This document shows positions 8,603 through 15,542 of a DNA stretch of 64,000 nucleotides, piece by piece. Source of the DNA: Pseudomonas fluorescens (GTDB lineage: Bacteria > Pseudomonadota > Gammaproteobacteria > Pseudomonadales > Pseudomonadaceae); the NCBI RefSeq assembly GCF_902497855.1, contig NZ_CABVHU010000011.1, positions 124,001 to 188,000 of the forward strand, in the 5' to 3' direction. The notes beneath the pieces were generated by a model that worked only from the letters and a program-made list of their open reading frames with translations, did not search any database and was not told the origin of the DNA. The first letter of the stretch is position 1; each line of letters begins with the position of its first letter. The position numbers and the translations under genes are program-made.

Positions 8603-8686
8603 TGTAGGAGCCGGCTTGCCGGCGAAGGCGTCCGCGTGGACAGCACAAGTCTCACGGGCCTCTTCGCTGGCAAGCCAGCTCCTACA
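8603..8686. repeat. REPIN (TGTAGGAGCCGGC type) between hyi and glxR
   Basis: TGTAGGAGCCGGCTTGCC is paired with the inverted arm GGCAAGCCAGCTCCTACA about 35 bases away. It occupies most of the hyi-glxR gap. Confidence 0.88.
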
Positions 8687-8697
8687 GGGAAATTGCG

Positions 8698-9480
8698 TCA
8701 GATTGCGTTATGGGTTTTCAGCCAGCCCAAGCCCGCTTCAGTGGTGGTCAGCGGCTTGTATTCACAGCCGATCCAACCCTGGTAACCGATACGGTCCAGG
8801 TGTTCGAACAGGAAGCGGTAGTTGATTTCACCGGTGCCCGGTTCGTTGCGCCCAGGGTTGTCGGCCAACTGGATGTGGTTGATCTCGCCCAGGTGCGCGG
8901 CCATGGTGCGGGCCAGGTCGCCCTCCATGATTTGCATGTGGTAGATGTCGTATTGCAGGTACAGATTGGCGCTGCCGACCTGCTCGCGAATCGACAGCGC
9001 TTGCGCCGTGTTGTTCAGGTAGAAACCGGGGATGTCGCGGGTGTTGATCGCTTCCATCACCAGTTTGATGCCCGCCTCTTGCAGCTTGTCGGCTGCGTAC
9101 TTGAGGTTGGCGACGAAGGTTTTTTCCACGGTGGCCTCGTCGACGCCTTGTGGACGGATACCCGCCAGGCAGTTGACCTGGGTATTGCCCAGCACTTTGG
9201 CGTAAGCGATCGCCAGCTTGACACCGGCGCGGAACTCTTCGACCCGGTCCGGCAGGCAGGCGATACCGCGCTCGCCCTTGGCCCAGTCACCGGCCGGCAG
9301 GTTGAACAGCACCTGGGTCAGGCCGTTGGCATCGAGCCTGGCCTTGATCTCGGCGGAGCTGAAGTCGTAAGGAAACAGGTATTCGACGCCACTGAAGCCA
9401 GCTTTGGCGGCCGCTTCGAAACGGGTAAGAAAATCCTGTTCGGTGAACAGCATGGACAGGTTGGCTGCGAAACGCGGCAT
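8698..9480 (-). CDS. hyi: Hydroxypyruvate isomerase
   Basis: The protein interconverts hydroxypyruvate and tartronate semialdehyde. This 260-residue TIM barrel of the xylose-isomerase-like superfamily keeps the expected metal/catalytic residues E143 (VMEAINTRDIPGF), D178 and H181 (YDIYHMQ), Q204 (HIQLAD) and E240 (GCEYKP). The gene follows gcl on the minus strand, with only a nested-hairpin repeat in the 145-base gap. The length is normal for the family. Confidence 0.95.
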   Translation of the reverse strand: MPRFAANLSMLFTEQDFLTRFEAAAKAGFSGVEYLFPYDFSSAEIKARLDANGLTQVLFNLPAGDWAKGERGIACLPDRVEEFRAGVKLAIAYAKVLGNTQVNCLAGIRPQGVDEATVEKTFVANLKYAADKLQEAGIKLVMEAINTRDIPGFYLNNTAQALSIREQVGSANLYLQYDIYHMQIMEGDLARTMAAHLGEINHIQLADNPGRNEPGTGEINYRFLFEHLDRIGYQGWIGCEYKPLTTTEAGLGWLKTHNAI

Positions 9481-9507
9481 GGTGGTTTCCCGTTAATGTT
9501 TTGTTGG

Positions 9508-9613
9508 GGTCGCTCCCACGCTCTGCGTGGGAACGCCTCAATGGACGCTCCGCGTCCGCTTTGGGACGCGGAGCGTCCCGGGCTGCGTTCCCACGCAGAG
9601 CGTGGGAACGATC
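9508..9613. repeat. Nested-hairpin repeat, copy 3
   Basis: TCGCTCCCACGCTCTGCGTG opens the left outer arm and ...GTGGGAACGATC closes the right. The inner arms are GGACGCTCCGCGTCC and GGGACGCGGAGCGTCCC. It fills the gap between the end of gcl and the start of hyi. Confidence 0.9.
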
Positions 9614-9625
9614 ATCAATCAGCAA

Positions 9626-11401
9626 TTAATCGAGCAGCGAAATCGCGGTCGGCGCATCGTTGCCGACCAGCGCCAGGTCTTCGAATTCATTGACGGCGTT
9701 GATCTCGGTGCCCATGGAAATGTTGGTCACGCGCTCCAGAATAACCTCGACGATCACCGGCACCTTGAACTCTTCGATCAGTTCCTGGGCCCTGCGCAGG
9801 GCAGGCTGGATCTGAGCCGGTTCGAACACACGCAGCGCCTTGCAGCCGAGGCCTTCGGCCACCGCGACGTGGTCGACCCCGTAACCGTTGAGTTCCGGCG
9901 CGTTCAGGTTATCGAAGGACAACTGCACGCAGTAATCCATGTCGAAACCGCGCTGGGCCTGACGGATCAGTCCCAGGTACGAATTGTTGACCACCACGTG
10001 GATGTACGGCAGCTTGAACTGCGCGCCCACCGCCAGTTCTTCGATCATGAACTGGAAATCATAGTCGCCCGACAGTGCCACGACCTTGCGGGTCGGGTCG
10101 GCCTTGACCACGCCCAGCGCCGCCGGAATGGTCCAGCCCAGAGGACCTGCCTGACCGCAGTTGATCCAGTGACGCGGCTTGTAGACGTGCAGGAACTGCG
10201 CGCCGGCAATCTGCGACAGACCGATGGTGCTGACGTAGCAAGTGTCTTTGCCGAACACCTGGTTCATTTCTTCATAAACACGCTGCGGCTTGACCGGCAC
10301 GTTGTCGAAGTGAGTCTTGCGCTGCAGGCTGGCCTTGCGCTGCTGGCAATCCTGCAGCCAGGCGCTGCGGTTTTTCAGCTTGCCGGCGGCTTGCCATTCG
10401 CGAGCGACTTCGATGAATACGGTCAACGCGGCCGCGGCGTCGGAAACGATGCCCAGGTCCGGGTTGAACACGCGGCCGATTTGCGTCGGCTCGATGTCGA
10501 CGTGGATGAACTTGCGGCCTTCGGTGTACACGTCGATCGAACCGGTGTGACGGTTGGCCCAACGGTTACCGACGCCCAGCACCACGTCCGACTTCAGCAG
10601 CGTGGCGTTGCCGTAACGGTGCGAAGTCTGCAGGCCAACCATGCCGACCATCAGCGGGTGATCGTCCGGGATGGTGCCCCAGCCCATCAGGGTAGGGATG
10701 ACCGGGATGCCGGTCAGCTCGGCGAACTCCACCAGCAACTCGCTGGCGTCGGCATTGATGATGCCGCCACCGGCGACCAGCAATGGGCGCTCGGCCTGAT
10801 CGAGCATGGCCAGGGCCTTCTCGATCTGCACGCGGTTGGCGGTGGGCTTGGCCAGCGGCAGCGGTTCGTAGGCGTCGATGTCGAATTCGATTTCGGCCAT
10901 CTGCACGTCGAACGGCAGGTCGATCAGTACTGGACCTGGACGACCGGAGCGCATTTCGTAGAACGCTTTCTGGAATGCGTACGGCACCTGGCCCGGTTCC
11001 ATGACGGTGGTTGCCCACTTGGTCACAGGCTTGACGATGGCGGTGATGTCGACCGCCTGGAAGTCTTCCTTGTGCATACGGGCACGGGGTGCTTGCCCGG
11101 TGATGCACAGGATCGGGATCGAGTCGGCCGAGGCGCTGTAGAGCCCGGTGACCATGTCAGTCCCGGCAGGGCCGGAAGTACCGATGCACACGCCGATATT
11201 ACCGGCCTTGGTGCGAGTGAAGCCCTCGGCCATGTGCGAGGCGCCTTCTACGTGGCGAGCGAGGACGTGATCGATGCCACCGACCTTCTGCAAGGCGGAG
11301 TACAGCGGGTTGATCGCGGCGCCCGGGATGCCGAAAGCGGTATCAACCCCTTCACGGCGCATCACCAGAACGGCGGCTTCGATTGCTCTCATTTTGCTCA
11401 T
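9626..11401 (-). CDS. gcl: Glyoxylate carboligase
   Basis: This ThDP/FAD enzyme condenses two glyoxylate molecules into tartronate semialdehyde and CO2. The 591 residues are the usual length. In the ThDP-family position where other members have a catalytic glutamate, this protein has valine (V51 in RHVEGA), the known hallmark of Gcl. The ThDP motif runs from GDYDFQ (445-450) to NNSYLG (472-477). I chose ATG 11401 because AGAGG lies 9 bases upstream; the in-frame start at 11437 would lie inside a palindromic operator. It is the first gene of the gcl-hyi-glxR-ttuD-pyk array, and two TTGTATACAA palindromes sit in the divergent promoter region. Confidence 0.97.
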   Translation of the reverse strand: MSKMRAIEAAVLVMRREGVDTAFGIPGAAINPLYSALQKVGGIDHVLARHVEGASHMAEGFTRTKAGNIGVCIGTSGPAGTDMVTGLYSASADSIPILCITGQAPRARMHKEDFQAVDITAIVKPVTKWATTVMEPGQVPYAFQKAFYEMRSGRPGPVLIDLPFDVQMAEIEFDIDAYEPLPLAKPTANRVQIEKALAMLDQAERPLLVAGGGIINADASELLVEFAELTGIPVIPTLMGWGTIPDDHPLMVGMVGLQTSHRYGNATLLKSDVVLGVGNRWANRHTGSIDVYTEGRKFIHVDIEPTQIGRVFNPDLGIVSDAAAALTVFIEVAREWQAAGKLKNRSAWLQDCQQRKASLQRKTHFDNVPVKPQRVYEEMNQVFGKDTCYVSTIGLSQIAGAQFLHVYKPRHWINCGQAGPLGWTIPAALGVVKADPTRKVVALSGDYDFQFMIEELAVGAQFKLPYIHVVVNNSYLGLIRQAQRGFDMDYCVQLSFDNLNAPELNGYGVDHVAVAEGLGCKALRVFEPAQIQPALRRAQELIEEFKVPVIVEVILERVTNISMGTEINAVNEFEDLALVGNDAPTAISLLD

Positions 11402-11427
11402 GGTTTTGTGCCTCTTACGTTTTGTAA

Positions 11428-11437
11428 TTGTATACAA
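11428..11437. promoter_or_regulatory. TTGTATACAA operator, gcl-proximal copy
   Basis: This is a perfect 10-bp palindrome 27 bases upstream of the gcl ATG. A possible sigma-70 promoter for gcl lies just upstream of it on the minus strand: TTGACC at 11476-11481, an 18-base spacer and TACACT at 11452-11457. That would put the palindrome at the start of the transcript, a repressor-like position. The core fits the GT-N-AC dyads bound by FadR/VanR-type GntR regulators. The actual regulator is unknown. Confidence 0.55.
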
Positions 11438-11565
11438 GTGGCTGTGCGCTGAGTGTATTCACGGCGGACGGCGCAGGTCAATCCATTTTCTCAAGCGTCT
11501 GTTCCATTTGTCGGAAGCCTGCTCTGCTGTGGCTTTTCGTCGCATGTGGCGCTTTTCGAGAATTA

Positions 11566-11575
11566 TTGTATACAA
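11566..11575. promoter_or_regulatory. TTGTATACAA operator, glcG-like-proximal copy
   Basis: This second perfect copy of the palindrome lies 138 bases from the first and 92 bases upstream of the ATG of the divergent GlcG/HbpS-like gene. Identical copies on both sides of a divergent promoter region suggest shared control, possibly with looping. The match is exact over 10 bases. Confidence 0.55.
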
Positions 11576-11667
11576 AAAAATAGTTCATTGTGTTCTATTT
11601 GTTGCAGCGGACTGTTGCACAAAAAGCAGTCCAACGGCTTTCCCTATAACAAAATGAGGACAGCACC

Positions 11668-12108
11668 ATGAGCGCTTTAACCTTGAACGTTGCAGTCAAC
11701 CTGACCAGTCAGGCCATTTCCGCCGGCCGCGCCATCTCTGCGGCCCCTTTGACCATTGCCGTGCTGGACGCCGGAGGCCACCTGCTGAGCCTGCAGCGCG
11801 AAGACGGCGCCAGCCTGCTGCGCCCGCAGATTGCCATTGGCAAAGCCTGGGGCGCGATTGCCCTGGGTAAAGGCTCACGCCTGCTGGCACTGGACGCCCA
11901 ACAGCGCCCGGCATTCATTGCCGCACTGAACAGCCTGGGGCAGGGCAGCGTCGTGCCGGCCCCGGGTGGGGTGTTGATTCGCGATCAGGACGGGAATGTG
12001 TTGGGGGCGGTAGGGATCAGCGGGGATCTGTCGGATGTCGATGAGCAGTGCGCGATCAGTGCGATCGAGGCGTTGGGGTTGCGGGCGGATGCTGGAGTCA
12101 CAGCTTGA
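11668..12108 (+). CDS. GlcG/HbpS-family (DUF336) protein
   Basis: This 146-residue protein has the compact fold signature of the GlcG/HbpS family: VLDAGGHLLSLQREDGA in the first half and GGVLIRDQDGNVLGAVGISG in the second. Members include heme-binding HbpS and GlcG of the glycolate oxidase locus. The exact role in glyoxylate or glycolate metabolism is not established. No signal peptide is visible, so it is probably cytoplasmic. It is transcribed divergently from gcl and shares a palindromic operator pair, which supports a job linked to glyoxylate metabolism. The ATG at 11668 follows ATGAGGACAGCACC, with GAGGA as ribosome site. Confidence 0.85.
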   Translation: MSALTLNVAVNLTSQAISAGRAISAAPLTIAVLDAGGHLLSLQREDGASLLRPQIAIGKAWGAIALGKGSRLLALDAQQRPAFIAALNSLGQGSVVPAPGGVLIRDQDGNVLGAVGISGDLSDVDEQCAISAIEALGLRADAGVTA

Positions 12109-12132
12109 ATTTGTAATGATTGACTGACCGCT

Positions 12133-12224
12133 TTCGCGAGCAGGCTCGCTCCCACATGGGACAGTGGTGGACACAAAATGTCTGAACACTGCCAATCCAC
12201 TGTGGGAGCGAGCCTGCTCGCGAA
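12133..12224. repeat. REPIN upstream of the RAYT gene
   Basis: TTCGCGAGCAGGCTCGCTCC and its inverted partner GGAGCGAGCCTGCTCGCGAA are 92 bases end to end. The same REP sequence flanks the RAYT gene on its other side (12802-12893). Confidence 0.93.
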
Positions 12225-12322
12225 GGCGATCTTCCAGACACATTCAGCTAACAGTCTGCCTCACCCTCCGGCAATCACAGGTCTAGCTTTTCTCATGACT
12301 TCATCATGAAAAGGGCAAAGGA

Positions 12323-12781
12323 ATGCCGGAATTATCTGCTTCGCACCGTCTCCGCATCGGCCGCTTTGCCGAGCAAAACCGTATCTACCTGCTGACCACC
12401 AACACACTTGATAGAAAACCTGTTTTCAAGGATTTCTTCTTGGGTAGATTAGTCGTTGAGCAATTTCGTGCCGCGCAGGACCTGGGCTCTGCTAACTCAT
12501 TGGCCTGGGTTGTGATGCCTGATCACTTTCACTGGTTGATCGAATTGCAGCGAGGGTCGCTGAGTGCACTGATGCAAAAGACGAAATCGTTGAGTACCAA
12601 AGCGGTGAATCTGTCCACGGGTCGTGAGTTCAGCCTTTGGCAGCAAGGCTTCCACGATAGAGCGCTGCGTCGTGAGGAAGACTTGGTCAAGCTGGCTCGG
12701 TATATCGTAGCCAACCCATTAAGGGCGGGACTGGTCGAGAAACTTGGCGACTATCCGCTGTGGGATGCGATTTGGATTTGA
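12323..12781 (+). CDS. REP-associated tyrosine transposase (RAYT, IS200/IS605-like Y1 family)
   Basis: This 152-residue single-domain Y1 HUH protein has the metal-binding HFH motif (H68, H70 in MPDHFHWLI). The candidate catalytic tyrosine is Y127 in ARYIVANPLRAGLV, and WQQGFHDRALR is the usual RAYT motif before it. RAYTs are domesticated relatives of IS200/IS605 transposases thought to disperse REPINs. This gene sits between two REPINs of identical type, the arrangement expected for a RAYT and its cognate REP. It appears intact. ATG 12323 follows AAAGGA. Confidence 0.93.
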   Translation: MPELSASHRLRIGRFAEQNRIYLLTTNTLDRKPVFKDFFLGRLVVEQFRAAQDLGSANSLAWVVMPDHFHWLIELQRGSLSALMQKTKSLSTKAVNLSTGREFSLWQQGFHDRALRREEDLVKLARYIVANPLRAGLVEKLGDYPLWDAIWI

Positions 12782-12801
12782 ATTGAAACCGAGTTGCCTT
12801 C

Positions 12802-12893
12802 TTCGCGAGCAGGCTCGCTCCCACAAGGAATTTGTGTCCTGCATAAAATTGGGATCCACTACAAAACCCTGTGGGAGCGAGCCTGCTCGCGAA
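12802..12893. repeat. REPIN downstream of the RAYT gene
   Basis: TTCGCGAGCAGGCTCGCTCC and the inverted GGAGCGAGCCTGCTCGCGAA span 92 bases, the same total length as the upstream copy. Together they bracket the RAYT gene and separate it from the convergent TetR gene. Confidence 0.93.
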
Positions 12894-12910
12894 GAAGGCA
12901 ACCCGGTCTT

Positions 12911-13516
12911 TCAGTCCGGCTCACACCCCTTCAATACCAACCGGATAATCGTCTGCGCCGCCGCTTCATAATCGCTTTCATCAAGCTTGGCTTTGCCGGT
13001 TATAGCGGTGATCTGCCAGTCAAAGTCGGCATACGTCTGGGTCGCGGCCCAGATGCTGAACATCAGGTGGTTGGGGTCGATGGGGGCGATCTGGCCGCGG
13101 TCGATCCAGGTCTGGATGCAGTCGATGTTGTGCCTGGCCTGGCCGTTGAGTTGGTCGACCAGGTCGGGACTCAGGTGCGGGGCGCCGTGCATGATTTCGC
13201 TGGCAAACACCTTGGAGGCGAAGGGCAGGTCGCGGGAGATGCGGATTTTCGAACGGATGTAGCCGCTCAGCACTTCACTGGGCACACCGTCGGCATTGAA
13301 CGGCGTCGACGCCTGCAGGATCGGCTCGATGATGCTTTCCAGGACCTCGCGGTAGAGGTTTTCCTTGGATTTGAAGTAGTAGTAGACGTTGGGCTTGGGC
13401 AATCCCGCCTTGGCTGCGATGTCACTGGTTTTGGTCGCAGCGAAGCCCTTGTCGGCAAATTCTTCACTGGCGGCACGCAGGATCAGTTCTTTGTTGCGCT
13501 CGCGGATAGTGCTCAT
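12911..13516 (-). CDS. TetR/AcrR-family transcriptional regulator
   Basis: The 201 residues include an N-terminal TetR helix-turn-helix (about 12-56). This shows AASEEFADKGFAATKTSDIA, then the recognition region KAGLPKPNVYYYFKSKENLY. The C-terminal half is a ligand-binding domain resembling the RutR/YcdC type (FASEIMHGAPHL, PNHLMFSIWAATQTYADF). That subfamily often controls nitrogen or pyrimidine catabolism, but the target here cannot be told. I preferred ATG 13516 over 13555 because it begins the conserved domain (MSTIRERNKELIL). The neighbouring RAYT and DUF808 genes offer no clear target. Confidence 0.88.
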   Translation of the reverse strand: MSTIRERNKELILRAASEEFADKGFAATKTSDIAAKAGLPKPNVYYYFKSKENLYREVLESIIEPILQASTPFNADGVPSEVLSGYIRSKIRISRDLPFASKVFASEIMHGAPHLSPDLVDQLNGQARHNIDCIQTWIDRGQIAPIDPNHLMFSIWAATQTYADFDWQITAITGKAKLDESDYEAAAQTIIRLVLKGCEPD

Positions 13517-13650
13517 AAACCAGGTGGTTCCTTGCCTGTACTGGCGGTTGCGCATGGTAGCACCGGCCTCGCGCGACGCTCAAGAATGCCCCGCAGCCGG
13601 TTGAGCCGCGCTATGCTGCGCAGCATTCATTCAAGAAGGAAGCCAGATTC

Positions 13651-14565
13651 ATGGCAGGAAGCAGTTTGCTGTTGCTGATCGACGACATTGCCGCGGTGCT
13701 CGACGATGTGGCGTTGATGACCAAAATGGCTGCGAAAAAGACTGCCGGCGTGCTGGGTGACGATCTGGCGCTCAATGCCCAGCAGGTCAGCGGCGTACGC
13801 GCGGAGCGGGAAATTCCGGTGGTATGAGCGGTGGCCAAGGGCTCGTTCATCAACAAGCTGATCCTGGTGCCGTCGGCCCTGGCGATCAGTGCGTTCATCC
13901 CGTGGCTGGTCACGCCGTTGTTGATGGTCGGCGGCGCCTACCTGTGTTTCGAAGGCTTCGAGAAGCTCGCCCATAAATTCCTGCACAGCAAGGCCGAGGA
14001 TCAAGCCGAGCATGCAGAGCTGGTCGAAGCGGTCGCCGACCCGGCCATCGATCTGGTGGCGTTCGAGAAAGACAAGATCAAGGGCGCGATTCGCACCGAC
14101 TTCATCCTGTCGGCGGAAATCATCGCCATTACCCTGGGTACCGTGGCGGACGCCTCGCTGACCCAGCAGGTCATCGTGCTTTCAGGCATCGCCATCGTCA
14201 TGACCATCGGTGTCTATGGCCTGGTGGCCGGTATCGTCAAACTGGATGACCTGGGGTTGTGGTTGACCCAGAAACCCGGGCAGATGGCTAAAAGCATCGG
14301 CGGCGGGATTCTGCGTGCGGCACCGTACATGATGAAGAGCCTGTCGGTGATCGGCACGGCGGCGATGTTCCTGGTGGGCGGCGGGATCCTGACCCATGGC
14401 GTGCCGGTGGTGCATCACTGGATTGAAAGCGTCAGCGCGGGGGCGGGCGGTGCCGGGTTCATCGTGCCGACGTTGCTGAATGCGTTGGCGGGGATTGTGG
14501 CGGGTGCGGTGGTGTTGGCGGGGGTGATGGTGGCAGGCAAAATCTGGAAAGCCATCAAAGGCTGA
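13651..14565 (+). pseudogene. DUF808 (YedI-like) membrane protein gene with in-frame TGA
   Basis: The ATG at 13651 (GGAAG upstream) opens MAGSSLLLLIDDIAAVLDDV, the conserved start of DUF808/YedI inner-membrane proteins. The frame reads REIPVV, then TGA at 13825-13827, then AVAKGSFINK and on to a normal C-terminus at 14565. Family members, as I recall them, have tryptophan (TGG) at this point, so one G-to-A change at 13827 explains the stop. Without it the protein would be 304 residues, the family length. The rest of the frame shows no decay, so this is a recent nonsense mutation, a sequencing error or a readthrough site. A GTG at 13831 could restart a shorter form lacking the first 60 residues. 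Function is unknown. Confidence 0.9.
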
Positions 14566-14582
14566 AGGTGGCACTGTTCCAC

Positions 14583-14672
14583 TGTGGGAGCGAGCCTGCT
14601 CGCGAAAGCGGTGTATCAGTCAACATGGATGGCGACTGACACTGCCTCTTCGCGAGCAGGCTCGCTCCCACA
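14583..14672. repeat. REPIN downstream of the DUF808 gene
   Basis: TGTGGGAGCGAGCCTGCTCG and its inverted partner CGAGCAGGCTCGCTCCCACA lie between the convergent DUF808 and mlaA genes. They are the same REP type as those flanking the RAYT gene. Confidence 0.92.
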
Positions 14673-14703
14673 GTGGCGTTGTGGTGTTTGGAACACCTCA
14701 TCA

Positions 14704-14740
14704 AAAAAGGCCATTCGATTCGCACCGAATGGCCTTTTTT
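14704..14740 (-). terminator. Bidirectional terminator at the 3' end of mlaA
   Basis: AAAAAAGGCCATTCG and CGAATGGCCTTTTTT form a perfect 15-base inverted repeat around an 8-base loop. It lies 14 bases after the mlaA stop on the minus strand and can also serve the convergent DUF808 gene. Confidence 0.92.
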
Positions 14741-14753
14741 GTGGCCGATGGAT

Positions 14754-15542
14754 TTACTCGGCGATCTGCAACTTGCGCGATTCGGTATACACGTAACGCA
14801 CCTTCTCGTACTCGAACGGCGTATTCAGCTGGCCGTAGCGAAAGCCGGTCTGATAACGCTTGTCGATGCTGCGCAGGAGCCAGACCTCGGGATGGTTGGC
14901 GCTGACTTCGGCGACGTTCAGGAAGTTGATCGCGTTCTCGGCGGTGAAGTCGACGGCCAGGCCGCCGGTGTCGCGGATGTTCGAAGGGCCCAGGATCGGC
15001 AACACGAAGTAGGCGCCACCCGGTACACCATAGAAACCCAGGGTCTGACCGAAGTCTTCGTTCTGGCGCGGCAAGCCCATGGCCGTGGCCGGGTCCCACA
15101 GGCCGGCGATACCGACGGTAGTGTTGAGCAGCAGGCGCGCGGTGGTTTCCATCGAGCGCTTGCCCTTGAACTGCAGCAGGCTGTTCATCAGGTTCGGCAC
15201 ATCACCGAGGTTGTTGAAGAAGTTGCTGACGCCGGTGCGCAGGAAGCTTGGGGTGATGTAGCGATAACCGTCCACCACGGGCAGGAACACCCATTGGTCG
15301 AAGCGGTAGTTGAAGTGGTAGACGCGACGGTTCCACTCTTCCAGCGGGTCGTAGACGTTCAGCGCGTTGAGCGTCGAGCGCTCGAACTCGCGCTGATCCA
15401 GCCCCGGGTTGAATTTGAGTTTGCTCAGCGGCTCCTTGAAGCCGTCACTGTCGATCACGACCGGGGCGTTGGCTTTGCTGTTGTCGGCATTGGCGACGCT
15501 TGCACAGAGTAACGCGGCGATAAGCAGGGGGTATTTAGCCAC
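14754..15542 (-). CDS. mlaA: MlaA/VacJ-family outer-membrane phospholipid-trafficking protein
   Basis: The 262-residue MlaA homologue is the outer-membrane component of the pathway that removes mislocalised phospholipids. The family core is clear: NVYDPLEEWNRRVYHFNYRFD (about 62-82), RTGVSNFFNNLGDVPNLMN, RLLLNTTVGIAGLWDPA and FGQTLGFYGVPGG. Classical MlaA is a lipoprotein. Here the N-terminus is a plain signal peptide (MAKYPLLIAALLCASVANA), whose only cysteine (C13) has leucine before it, so no good lipobox is present. The start overlaps the end of the upstream alpha/beta hydrolase gene by 8 bases, so the two are translationally coupled. Confidence 0.92.
   Translation of the reverse strand: MAKYPLLIAALLCASVANADNSKANAPVVIDSDGFKEPLSKLKFNPGLDQREFERSTLNALNVYDPLEEWNRRVYHFNYRFDQWVFLPVVDGYRYITPSFLRTGVSNFFNNLGDVPNLMNSLLQFKGKRSMETTARLLLNTTVGIAGLWDPATAMGLPRQNEDFGQTLGFYGVPGGAYFVLPILGPSNIRDTGGLAVDFTAENAINFLNVAEVSANHPEVWLLRSIDKRYQTGFRYGQLNTPFEYEKVRYVYTESRKLQIAE

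Noticed and set aside
9527..11452. A 641-codon plus-strand open frame opposite gcl
   Set aside because: It is the mirror of Gcl codon bias and starts inside a repeat element.
12133..14672. Closely spaced repeated palindromes that could suggest a CRISPR array
   Set aside because: The units are inverted pairs with unequal gaps and genes between them, typical of REPINs and not of direct repeats with uniform spacers.
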